Assembly (NCBI GenBank): GCA_046049865.1
Contig: JBJOQO010000005.1
Location: 41,565 to 105,564, forward strand
Length of the DNA: 64,000 nt
Direction of reading: 5' to 3'
Source: JANPCX01 sp046049865
Lineage (GTDB): Bacteria; Pseudomonadota; Gammaproteobacteria; Burkholderiales; Burkholderiaceae_C
Part shown: positions 1 to 7,165 of the stretch, piece by piece
Numbering within the stretch: the first letter of the stretch is position 1
Layout of the letters: the number at the start of each line of letters is the position of its first letter
The notes under the pieces: generated by a model
What the model was told of the DNA's origin: nothing
Database searches by the model: none
What the model saw: the letters and a program-made list of their open reading frames with translations, nothing else
Position numbers and translations under genes: made by a program

Positions 1-42
1 GTGGCGACGACGATTGAGTCGAAGACCAAGCCGGGGTTTCGC

Positions 43-150
43 TCAAATCTCTGGTTTGAGTGAATCCCTGGGTTTTAGTGAAACCCTAGGTTTTGATGAA
101 ACCCAGGGTTTTGACGAACTCCTGGCTTCTTCAAAGCCAGGAGTTTCTCG
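43..150. repeat. Tandem array of 18-bp palindromic units
   Basis: Five to six units repeat with an exact 18-bp period. The clearest are 61-78, 79-96 and 97-114, each of the form TGAAnCCCnnGGTTTTnn, with the CCC at 66, 84 and 102. Units at 43-60, 115-132 and 133-150 are more diverged. Each good unit is itself a near palindrome (for example aaacccagggttt at 99-111), so the array can form alternative hairpins. A short frame open from base 1 stops at 61-63 (TGA) and could be the tail of an upstream gene, which cannot be judged from 20 codons. The function is unknown; a terminator region or protein-binding array are possibilities. Confidence 0.7.
117..145. terminator. Perfect 12-bp hairpin, possible terminator
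   Basis: The arms aactcctggctt (117-128) and aagccaggagtt (134-145) pair perfectly around a 5-base loop. Only a short T-rich stretch follows, so a rho-independent terminator for an upstream gene is plausible but not certain. The hairpin is built from the last two units of the 18-bp repeat array. Confidence 0.4.
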
Positions 151-215
151 GGTGGGCGGCTAAAATCAGTGGCTTTGCTGTTTGGGCGCCCGTTTTGTTT
201 TCATTCCGTCTTCAC

Positions 216-1268
216 ATGGGCCGCCGTGCCCACTTGGCCCTCGCGGGTTGGTTTCTGGCCGTCGGGGCTGGTTTGGTCCCGGCTGGGGCTGGTGATGCAC
301 AGGCGCAGGGCTTGCCGCAGACGCGGCCTGCCGCGCCTGCAAGCGCTGCAGCCCCCATCTTCGTGTTGAACTCCCTGGACGCCACCATCAGCGTGATCGA
401 CCCGGTAAGTCTGACCCATGTCAAACGGGTGCCGACCGGTAAAGAGCCGCACCACCTTTACCTCACGCCCGACGAAAAATCGCTCATCGTGGCCAATGCG
501 CTGAGCGACTCGCTGACGTTTTTGAACCCCCGCACGGGCGATGTGCAGCGGGTCGTTGAAGGCATTGCCGACCCCTACCACCTGCGGTTTTCGCCCGACA
601 TGAAGTGGTTTGTCACGGCGGCCAATCGACTGGACCACATTGATCTGTACCGCTGGGAGCCCCAGGACGCGGTCAAGCCCTTGAAGCTGGTGGCCCGCGT
701 GCCGGCATCTCGCACGCCCAGCCACCTGTCCATCGATTCTCGTAGCACGGTGGTGTATGCCAGTTTGCAGGACAGCGACCAGCTCATTGCCCTTGACCTG
801 GCCACCCAAAAGCCGCGCTGGACCATCTCTGTGGGCAAGATGCCTGCCGATGTCTACCTGACCCCCGACGACCGCTTGTTGCTGGTGGGCTTGACCGGTG
901 ACAGATATGTCGAGGTCTATGACGTCTCCAGCAATCCGCCCCGGTTAGTCAAACGCATTGAAACCGGTGCCGGTGCCCACGCCTTTCGTGCCTTAGGTGA
1001 CAAGCAGCATGTTTTTGTGAGTAACCGTGTGGCCAACACCATCAGCAAAATCGACACCCGCAGCTTGACCGTGGTGGACAGTTACCCGGCACCGGGTGGC
1101 CCGGACTGCATGGAAATGCTGGCCGACGGCAAGACCTTGCTGGTCACCTCACGCTGGGCCCGCAAGCTGACCTTCATCGACACGCAGCAAAAGAAAGTGG
1201 TGCGCCAAGTGTCGGTGGGCCGTTCGCCCCACGGGGTGTGGACGCTGGACCATGCGCCACGCTTGTAA
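216..1268 (+). CDS. YncE/YVTN-type beta-propeller protein, exported
   Basis: A 350-residue protein made of repeated beta-propeller blades of the YVTN/YncE (cytochrome D1-like) kind, for example the stretches around SVIDP, YLTPDEKSLIVANALSDS and VFVSNRVANTISKID. The chosen ATG at 216 gives a clean signal peptide ending near AQA at residue 31, so a periplasmic location is likely. An in-frame ATG at 93 exists but would place 41 residues from the repeat array in front of the signal peptide. No CxxCH haem motif is seen, so this is not a cytochrome. The last 17 bases overlap the following deacetylase gene, implying co-expression. Such propellers usually mediate binding; the ligand is unknown. Confidence 0.75.
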   Translation: MGRRAHLALAGWFLAVGAGLVPAGAGDAQAQGLPQTRPAAPASAAAPIFVLNSLDATISVIDPVSLTHVKRVPTGKEPHHLYLTPDEKSLIVANALSDSLTFLNPRTGDVQRVVEGIADPYHLRFSPDMKWFVTAANRLDHIDLYRWEPQDAVKPLKLVARVPASRTPSHLSIDSRSTVVYASLQDSDQLIALDLATQKPRWTISVGKMPADVYLTPDDRLLLVGLTGDRYVEVYDVSSNPPRLVKRIETGAGAHAFRALGDKQHVFVSNRVANTISKIDTRSLTVVDSYPAPGGPDCMEMLADGKTLLVTSRWARKLTFIDTQQKKVVRQVSVGRSPHGVWTLDHAPRL

Positions 1269-2067
1269 ACCCCTGAGCGCAGCCCTGGCGGCGGTGCTGG
1301 TGTTCAATGCCAGTGCAGCCTCAGCCCAATCAATTTGCGGTAGACAAGCGGGTGACAAACCGCTCTACCTCACATTCGACACCGGCCACATGGCCATCGC
1401 TCCTTTGGTGGCCGAGGTGCTCTCGCGCCAGCAAGTATTGGTCACGTTTTTCTTGGCCAACGAAAAAACAAAAACCGGTGGCAGCAGCCTGGACGCCGAG
1501 TGGGCCCCCTGGTGGAAGGCACGTGTGGCCGACGGTCATGCGTTTGGCTCGCACACTTTTGACCACCATGTGTGGCGTGCCGATGTGGCGGGCGGTTTTG
1601 TATTGAAACCCACCGCAGGCCCGCAAACCGGTCAAACCCAAACATTGACTACAGCGCAGTACTGCGAACAAATCCAGCGCCCGGCCACGTGGTTTGAATC
1701 GACCACAGGGTACAAGATGGGCATGGTGTTTCGCGCCCCCGGCGGTAAAACCTCCCCCGCCTTGCTGGCAGCCGCAAAACAATGCGGCTGGTCGCATGTG
1801 CCCTGGAGCCCGGCTGGTTTTCTGGGTGACGAACTGCCAAGCGACCGCTACCCCAACGCCCAGTTGCTGCAGCAGGCCTTGAACAACATTCGCAGCGGCG
1901 ACATTTTGCTGGCCCACTTGGGCATTTGGTCGCGCCAAGACCCATGGGCGCCCGCGGTGCTGGAGCCGTTGATCATTGGTTTAAAAGCCAAGGGTTTTTG
2001 TTTTGCCACGCTGCGGGAGCATCCGAGGTACGCTGCGGCATTCGTCGCCGATGTGCGTAAGAAGTGA
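1252..2067 (+). CDS. Polysaccharide deacetylase (NodB) family, secreted
   Basis: This 271-residue protein has an N-terminal signal peptide (residues 1-26, ending SAASA) followed by a NodB fold, which in the family removes N-acetyl or O-acetyl groups from polysaccharides such as peptidoglycan, using a metal. Visible motifs are TFDTGH (41-46), HTFDH (101-105), RAPGG (161-165) and LLAHLG (219-224). Motif 1 is normally TFDDG; the second Asp, a metal ligand in characterised members, is Thr here, while both motif-2 histidines are kept. Activity or metal coordination may therefore differ. The gene overlaps the propeller gene before it and the desaturase-family gene after it (ATGA overlap), suggesting an envelope-related operon. 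Confidence 0.8.
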   Translation: MRHACKPLSAALAAVLVFNASAASAQSICGRQAGDKPLYLTFDTGHMAIAPLVAEVLSRQQVLVTFFLANEKTKTGGSSLDAEWAPWWKARVADGHAFGSHTFDHHVWRADVAGGFVLKPTAGPQTGQTQTLTTAQYCEQIQRPATWFESTTGYKMGMVFRAPGGKTSPALLAAAKQCGWSHVPWSPAGFLGDELPSDRYPNAQLLQQALNNIRSGDILLAHLGIWSRQDPWAPAVLEPLIIGLKAKGFCFATLREHPRYAAAFVADVRKK

Positions 2068-3059
2068 CCATGCTGGACACCCTCATCAACGGCTTCATCG
2101 ACCAATTCAGCCTGGCCCAACAAGGTTTGTTTGAGGCCGTGGTGCAGCCCGCGTTGTTTCAATTGGGCCTGGGCAATTTGCTGGAAGACGGCTTTGTCGC
2201 CACCGGTTGGTTTTTGGTCGGTGTGCTGCAGCTGGTGGTGATGTTGCTGGTGCTGTGGCCCTTGGAGCGGCTGCGCCCCGTGGAGGCCGTGCGCGACCGC
2301 CAAGCGGTGCGTGTCGATGTGGTCTACACCTTGATCCACCGCCTGGGTTTGTTCCGTGTGGCACTTTTTTTCAGCATTGATCCGCTGTGGGACTTGTTCT
2401 TCGCGCAGTGGCACCAATGGGGCATCCCGCCATGGCACTTGGATGCTTGGTTGGCTCCAACCCTACCCGGTTGGACTGACTCCGCCTGGTTCGCCTTTTT
2501 GATCTATCTGGTGGTGTTCGACTTCGTGGACTACTGGATCCATCGTGGGCAGCATCAATTCCAATGGTGGTGGGCGCTGCATGCTCTGCACCACAGCCAG
2601 CGCCAAATGACGATGTGGAGCGACAACCGCAACCACCTGTTAGACGACCTGTTTCGCGACAGCATCTTGGTGCTGGTGGCCAAGCTCATCGGCGTTGCGC
2701 CGGGCCAGTTTGTGGCGGTGGTCGCATGCACCCAGTTGCTGGAAAGCTTGTCACACGCCAACATGCGCGTGTGGTTTGGCCCAGTGTTCGAACGTGCCTT
2801 GGTGAGCCCGCGTTTTCATCGCCTGCACCACAGCATTGGATTGGGCCACGAGTCACAAGGTCAAGGCACACTTGGCGGACACAACTTTGCAGTGCTCTTT
2901 CCGGTGTGGGATGTGCTGTTTCGCACCGCCAACTTTCAGCAACGTTACGACCCTACCGGCATCCGCGATCAACTTCCCGAAGCTGGCCGCCGCAACTATG
3001 GGCGAGGCTTTTGGTCGCAGCAATGGTTGGGGGTGCTGAGGTTGTGGGGGCGGGGCTGA
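2064..3059 (+). CDS. Sterol desaturase / fatty acid hydroxylase family protein
   Basis: This 331-residue membrane protein carries the histidine clusters of the fatty acid hydroxylase superfamily, which bind a di-iron centre: DYWIHRGQH (157-164), HALHH (173-177), NRNH (188-191), His231 and FHRLHHS (251-257). Hydrophobic segments lie around residues 45-65, 90-110 and 140-155. Family members hydroxylate or desaturate lipids in the membrane; the substrate cannot be read from sequence. It starts within the stop of the deacetylase gene (ATGA overlap), so the propeller, deacetylase and hydroxylase are probably translated together. Confidence 0.85.
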   Translation: MTMLDTLINGFIDQFSLAQQGLFEAVVQPALFQLGLGNLLEDGFVATGWFLVGVLQLVVMLLVLWPLERLRPVEAVRDRQAVRVDVVYTLIHRLGLFRVALFFSIDPLWDLFFAQWHQWGIPPWHLDAWLAPTLPGWTDSAWFAFLIYLVVFDFVDYWIHRGQHQFQWWWALHALHHSQRQMTMWSDNRNHLLDDLFRDSILVLVAKLIGVAPGQFVAVVACTQLLESLSHANMRVWFGPVFERALVSPRFHRLHHSIGLGHESQGQGTLGGHNFAVLFPVWDVLFRTANFQQRYDPTGIRDQLPEAGRRNYGRGFWSQQWLGVLRLWGRG

Positions 3060-3099
3060 CACGCCCCGATGCCAACGCGGCTCGCGTATGCTCTCCCCC

Positions 3100-4002
3100 A
3101 TGAAATCGCTCATGGACTCCTTCTGGCGCGCCGCGCTGTATTGCCTGCATCCCAAAGTGATCGGGCTGTCGCTCTTGCCCCTCGCAGTCATGACAGCCTT
3201 GGCCTTGGGTTTGGGCTACCTGTACTGGGAAGCAGCGATTGATTTGGTGAGGTCGCAGCTGGACGGTTGGTCTTTGTTGCAGACGCTGCATGCATGGCTG
3301 GACAAAATGGGCTGGGCAGGTATTTGGACAACGCTTGCCCCGCTGTTGGTGGTCATGGTGGCCACGCCGGTGATCGTGGTGTTGTCGTTGCTTTTGGTGG
3401 CTTCTTTGATGACGCCCTCGATGGCGCGTTTGGTTACCAAACGCCGTTTCCCGACCTTGGACAGAAAACAGGGAGGCTCGTTTTTGGCGGGCGCGGTGGT
3501 GGCGTTTTTCTACACGCTCCTGGCTTTGTTGATGCTGGTGTTGTCCATTCCGCTGTGGTTGATTCCGCCTTTGGTGCTGATCCTGCCGCCCTTGATTTGG
3601 GGTTGGTTGACTTACAAGGTGATGTCCTATGACGTGCTCGCAGACTTCGCCACGGCGGACGAGCGACGAACCTTGATCCGGGCGCACCGTCCCGCTTTGC
3701 TCGGCATGGGCATCTTGACGGGGTACCTCGGTGCGGCGCCGAGTTTGGTCTTTGCATCCAGCATGCTCACCGTGCTGATGGCACCGGTGTTGGTGCCTGT
3801 GGCAATTTGGATTTACACGCTGGTGTTTGCATTTGCGGCGTTGTGGTTTTCGCACTTTTTGCTGGCCGCGCTGGCCAAGCAGCGGGGCGAGATGCCGGTG
3901 GATGACGGAACGGGTGTCTCTGTTGCAGACGAACTCGTGCCAGCGCAGACGCCCGCGATTGCAGCGCCCCAGACTTCTCCCTCACTCTTGCCTCCCCCAT
4001 GA
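3100..4002 (+). CDS. EI24-domain integral membrane protein
   Basis: A roughly 300-residue protein with at least five strongly hydrophobic segments and the SFWRAALYCLHP-type start seen in EI24/CysZ-like membrane proteins of Burkholderiales. CysZ of E. coli is a sulfate channel of this fold, but the homologues in this order are uncharacterised, so sulfate transport is not claimed. The ATG at 3100 is preferred because family members begin a few residues before the DSFWR segment; an in-frame ATG at 3088 would add four residues. The C-terminal 40 residues are hydrophilic and low in complexity. The stop overlaps the next start (ATGA at 3999-4002), indicating translational coupling. Confidence 0.7.
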   Translation: MKSLMDSFWRAALYCLHPKVIGLSLLPLAVMTALALGLGYLYWEAAIDLVRSQLDGWSLLQTLHAWLDKMGWAGIWTTLAPLLVVMVATPVIVVLSLLLVASLMTPSMARLVTKRRFPTLDRKQGGSFLAGAVVAFFYTLLALLMLVLSIPLWLIPPLVLILPPLIWGWLTYKVMSYDVLADFATADERRTLIRAHRPALLGMGILTGYLGAAPSLVFASSMLTVLMAPVLVPVAIWIYTLVFAFAALWFSHFLLAALAKQRGEMPVDDGTGVSVADELVPAQTPAIAAPQTSPSLLPPP

Positions 4003-4823
4003 AAATTGGTCTCATCATCGTTGGCGATGAAATTTTGTCGGGTAAGCGGGAAGACAAACACCTGGCCAAGGTGATTGAGCTGCTCGCAAAACGCGGCATG
4101 GCTTTGTCGTGGGTGCGTTATTGCGGCGACGAACCCGCGCAGCTCACTGCAGACCTGGCGCATGCCATGTCCAGCGGTGACTTGGTTTTTTCTTGCGGCG
4201 GCATTGGTGCCACGCCAGATGACCATACCCGGCAATGTGCAGCCAGCGCGTGGGGGCTGCCATTACAAATGCACCCGCAAGCCCATGACCTCATCATGGA
4301 GCGCATGATGGCCATGGCCTCGGAGAAGGGCGAGGTGTTCGATGCCCTCGTTGACAAAAGCGGGGATCACAGCCACCGCCTGAACATGGGTGTGTTTCCG
4401 CAGGGCGCGGACATCATTCCCAATCCGTTCAACAAAATTCCCGGTTTCTCGCTCAAGGGACATGTGGGGCACGGTGCTGTGTATTTCGTTCCGGGTTTTC
4501 CGGTGATGGCGTGGCCGATGATCGAGTGGGTGCTGGATACGCACTACGCGCACCTTCATCGCAGCCAGGTGCAACATGAGTGTTCGGTCATTGTCATGGG
4601 TGCGATGGAAGCCAGCCTGACGCCGCTGATGTTGGAGATTGAAGCCGCATTCCCCGGTGTCAAGGTGTTCAGCTTGCCCAGCGTGGACCATCCGCAATGG
4701 GGAAAACACATTGACTTGGGTGTCAAGGGCGCCAATGCGATTGATGTGCAGGCGGCCTACAGCGTGATGAGAGCGGGTCTTGTATCTCGCCAGGCGGAGT
4801 TGGGCCCCGAAACGGTGCGTTAG
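3999..4823 (+). CDS. Molybdopterin-binding (MoCF/CinA N-terminal) domain protein
   Basis: A 274-residue protein that begins with the MoCF fold: KIGLIIVGDEILSGKREDKH at residues 2-21 and SCGGIGATPDDHT near residue 65, matching the nucleotide/molybdopterin-binding loops of MogA, MoeA and CinA. It lacks the C-terminal nicotinamide-nucleotide amidase domain of full-length CinA, so it is a stand-alone MoCF protein whose reaction is not established. It is coupled to the EI24 gene by a 4-base overlap. The 200-bp gap after it holds the glnA promoter. Confidence 0.8.
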   Translation: MKIGLIIVGDEILSGKREDKHLAKVIELLAKRGMALSWVRYCGDEPAQLTADLAHAMSSGDLVFSCGGIGATPDDHTRQCAASAWGLPLQMHPQAHDLIMERMMAMASEKGEVFDALVDKSGDHSHRLNMGVFPQGADIIPNPFNKIPGFSLKGHVGHGAVYFVPGFPVMAWPMIEWVLDTHYAHLHRSQVQHECSVIVMGAMEASLTPLMLEIEAAFPGVKVFSLPSVDHPQWGKHIDLGVKGANAIDVQAAYSVMRAGLVSRQAELGPETVR

Positions 4824-4840
4824 GCGCACCAAAATGAGCT
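4814..4840 (+). promoter_or_regulatory. Candidate NtrC-binding site upstream of glnA
   Basis: GCACC-AAAAT-GAGCT at 4826-4840 matches the left half and spacer of the enhancer consensus GCACC-N5-GGTGC, with a weak right half. It also overlaps an inverted repeat GGTGCG/CGCACC at 4814-4830 that spans the stop codon of the previous gene. The distance of about 70-90 bp to the sigma-54 promoter suits an enhancer. This is an inference from pattern only. Confidence 0.3.
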
Positions 4841-4904
4841 TCTCGTGCGCCCCCTGATGGGGCGCTAACGGTGCCTCAGTTCCGGCTTGCCTAGGTAATG
4901 ACCC

Positions 4905-4920
4905 GGGCACGCTTTCTGCT
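4905..4920 (+). promoter_or_regulatory. Sigma-54 promoter of glnA
   Basis: The sequence gggcacgctttctgct has the invariant GG (4906-4907), ten bases, then GC (4918-4919), the -24/-12 pattern of RpoN promoters (consensus TGGCAC-N5-TTGC). It lies about 105 bases upstream of the glnA start. Control by NtrC fits the ntrB-ntrC genes downstream. Confidence 0.7.
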
Positions 4921-5024
4921 ACATTTTCGTGCGCCTTTTCATGGCTGTGAACCAGTCTGAAAAGTGCCCGCTCGATGCTCTACCTTCCTCCCCCCTCAAA
5001 CAAGTTTTCCGCTAGGAGATTCTG

Positions 5025-6440
5025 ATGGCCAAGACCGTCGCCGACGTGATCAAGATGGTGAAGGACAACGAAGTCAAGTTTGTTGACTTCCGCTTCACCG
5101 ATACCCGCGGCAAAGAACAGCACGTTTCGGTGCCTGTGTCGCATTTTGACGAAGACAAATTCACCTCGGGCCACGCGTTTGACGGCTCCTCCATCGCCGG
5201 TTGGAAAGGCATCGAAGCCTCGGACATGCAGCTCATGCCCGACCCCAACACCGCCAACATCGACCCGTTCTTTGAAGAGCCCACCCTCATCCTGACCTGC
5301 GATGTGGTCGAGCCCAGCGACGGCAAACCTTATGAGCGCGACCCCCGATCCCTGGCCAAACGCGCAGAAGCCTATATGCGCGCTTCAGGCTTGGGCGACA
5401 CCGCCTACTTCGGTCCAGAGCCTGAGTTTTTTGTGTTCGACAGCGTGCGTTGGGGCAACGACATGTCGGGCTGCTTCTCCAAGATTGAATCTGAAGAAGC
5501 CGCTTGGAACACGGGCAAAGAGTATGAGCACGGCAACTCCGGTTACCGTCCCACGGTCAAAGGTGGTTACTTCCCCACCCCACCCGTGGATTCGATGCAA
5601 GACATGCGCTCCGAGATGTGCCTGATTCTTGAATCCCTGGGCATTCCTTGCGAAGTGCACCACCACGAAGTGGCCAACGCCGGCCAAATGGAAATTGGGA
5701 CCAAGTTCAGCACCTTGCTGCAGCGCGCTGACTGGGTCCAGCTACAAAAGTACGTGATCCAGAACGTGGCCCACGCCTACGGCAAAACGGCTACCTTCAT
5801 GCCCAAGCCCATCGTCGGCGACAACGGCAGCGGGATGCACGTGCACCAATCGGTTTGGAAAGATGGCAAAAACCTGTTCGCAGGTGACGGCTACGCAGGC
5901 CTGTCGGAGTACGCCTTGTTCTACATCGGCGGCATCATCAAACACGCACGCGCGCTGAACGCCATCACCAACCCTGGCACCAACAGCTACAAACGCCTGG
6001 TGCCTGGTTTTGAAGCCCCGGTGAAGTTGGCTTACTCGTCGAAGAACCGCTCGGCGTCGATTCGTATTCCTCACGTGGCCAATCCAAAAGGTCGTCGTGT
6101 CGAAGCACGTTTCCCCGATCCACTGATGAACCCTTACCTCGGTTTCTCGGCGTTGTTGATGGCCGGTTTGGATGGCGTGGAAAACAAAATCCACCCAGGC
6201 GAAGCTGCCAGCAAAGACCTCTACCACCTGCCTCCAGAAGAAGACGCGAAGATCCCAACCGTCTGCCACAGCTTGGACCAAGCGCTGGAGTATCTCGACA
6301 AAGACCGTGCCTTCTTGACCAAAGGTGGTGTGTTCACCGATGCCTACATCGATGCTTATATCGACCTGAAGATGCAAGACGTGACCCGCTTCCGCATGGC
6401 CACTCACCCCGTCGAGTTCGACATGTACTACACCTTGTAA
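5025..6440 (+). CDS. glnA: Glutamine synthetase, type I
   Basis: Glutamine synthetase makes glutamine from glutamate, ammonia and ATP, the main ammonia assimilation step, as a cytoplasmic dodecamer. The 471-residue length is standard. Signatures seen are FDGSSIAGW (52-60), the metal/ATP site segment YFGPEPEFFVFD (128-139), KPIVGDNGSGMH (261-272), RIPHVANPKGRRVEARFPDP (347-366, conserved C-terminal domain) and the adenylylation loop SKDLYHLPPEE with Tyr400, so activity is probably controlled by adenylylation. A good ribosome site (taggagat) precedes the ATG. Transcription is likely from the sigma-54 promoter at 4905-4920, and a strong terminator follows, partly separating it from ntrB-ntrC. 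Confidence 0.98.
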   Translation: MAKTVADVIKMVKDNEVKFVDFRFTDTRGKEQHVSVPVSHFDEDKFTSGHAFDGSSIAGWKGIEASDMQLMPDPNTANIDPFFEEPTLILTCDVVEPSDGKPYERDPRSLAKRAEAYMRASGLGDTAYFGPEPEFFVFDSVRWGNDMSGCFSKIESEEAAWNTGKEYEHGNSGYRPTVKGGYFPTPPVDSMQDMRSEMCLILESLGIPCEVHHHEVANAGQMEIGTKFSTLLQRADWVQLQKYVIQNVAHAYGKTATFMPKPIVGDNGSGMHVHQSVWKDGKNLFAGDGYAGLSEYALFYIGGIIKHARALNAITNPGTNSYKRLVPGFEAPVKLAYSSKNRSASIRIPHVANPKGRRVEARFPDPLMNPYLGFSALLMAGLDGVENKIHPGEAASKDLYHLPPEEDAKIPTVCHSLDQALEYLDKDRAFLTKGGVFTDAYIDAYIDLKMQDVTRFRMATHPVEFDMYYTL

Positions 6441-6470
6441 TTGTTTTGGCACGTGTGCCAATGTGGAGCA

Positions 6471-6500
6471 AAGGGACGGCAAAGCCGTCCCTTTTATCTT
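6471..6500 (+). terminator. Rho-independent terminator after glnA
   Basis: Perfect 10-bp arms aagggacggc (6471-6480) and gccgtccctt (6484-6493) with a 3-base loop are followed by ttatctttt. It should end most glnA transcripts before the DUF4124 gene. Confidence 0.9.
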
Positions 6501-6603
6501 TTGGGTCGTCTGGTAGGGAACCAAAACCTTGAGCCACAATCCATGCTCCATTCCAGTGCACCCACACCCTGGTTTGTGTGCCTACGATCCGGAGACTGAA
6601 CGA

Positions 6604-7122
6604 ATGAATTCAATGGTGATGAAGCAAGCGTGGCATGTCCTTGTCCGCGTTGCTTGCGGGGGGGGGCTTCTGACGGCATTTGCTGCGTTTGCCCAAGGGC
6701 CGGTCTACCGCTGCCCTGGCAACCCCGTGTTGTATACCGATGCCATCAGCGCCAAAGAAGCCCAAGAAAAGGGTTGCAAAACCATCGAAGGCACCCCCAT
6801 CACCATCGTGCCATCCTTGCGCCCCAAGGGGGGATCGCCCGCCCCTGCCGGGGTGACGACCAGCCCCACTGCCAAGGTCGACCCAAACGCGCAGCGCGGT
6901 CGGGATGGCGAGCGCCGCACCATTCTTGAGTCCGAACTCAAGAAAGAAGAGAAATCGTTGACTGACCTGAAAGTTGAGTACAACAACGGTGAGCCGGAAC
7001 GCCGAGGTGATGAACGTAACTATCAAAAGTATTTGGACCGCACCGCCGAACTGAAAGCCGCCATCGCCCGCAAAGAGGCGGACGTTGCCGCGTTAAAGCG
7101 GGAAATCGGCAAGTTGCCCTGA
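6604..7122 (+). CDS. DUF4124-type periplasmic protein
   Basis: A 172-residue protein with a signal peptide (hydrophobic VRVACGGGLLTAFAAFA, cleavage near AFAQ) followed by a short DUF4124-like segment (VYRCPGNPVLYTDAISAKEA), a Pro/Thr-rich linker and a C-terminal charged coiled coil (about residues 105-172). The ATG at 6604 is preferred because it gives the signal peptide directly; an upstream in-frame ATG at 6529 lies too close to the glnA terminator. Similar genes often lie between glnA and ntrB in related bacteria, which is a neighbourhood impression and not a function. The role is unknown. Confidence 0.7.
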   Translation: MNSMVMKQAWHVLVRVACGGGLLTAFAAFAQGPVYRCPGNPVLYTDAISAKEAQEKGCKTIEGTPITIVPSLRPKGGSPAPAGVTTSPTAKVDPNAQRGRDGERRTILESELKKEEKSLTDLKVEYNNGEPERRGDERNYQKYLDRTAELKAAIARKEADVAALKREIGKLP

Positions 7123-7165
7123 GCCCAGATGGGGCAACCTCCGAACGCCACCCAGGCTCGCTCAA

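Noticed and set aside
43..150. CRISPR array
   Set aside because: Units are contiguous with no unique spacers, and there are no cas genes in the window.
201..809. 202-codon minus-strand frame opposite the propeller gene
   Set aside because: Antisense shadow; the plus-strand frame has signal peptide and blade repeats.
2953..3855. 300-codon minus-strand frame opposite the EI24 gene
   Set aside because: Composition (Gln, His and Arg runs) is typical of antisense reading of a hydrophobic protein.
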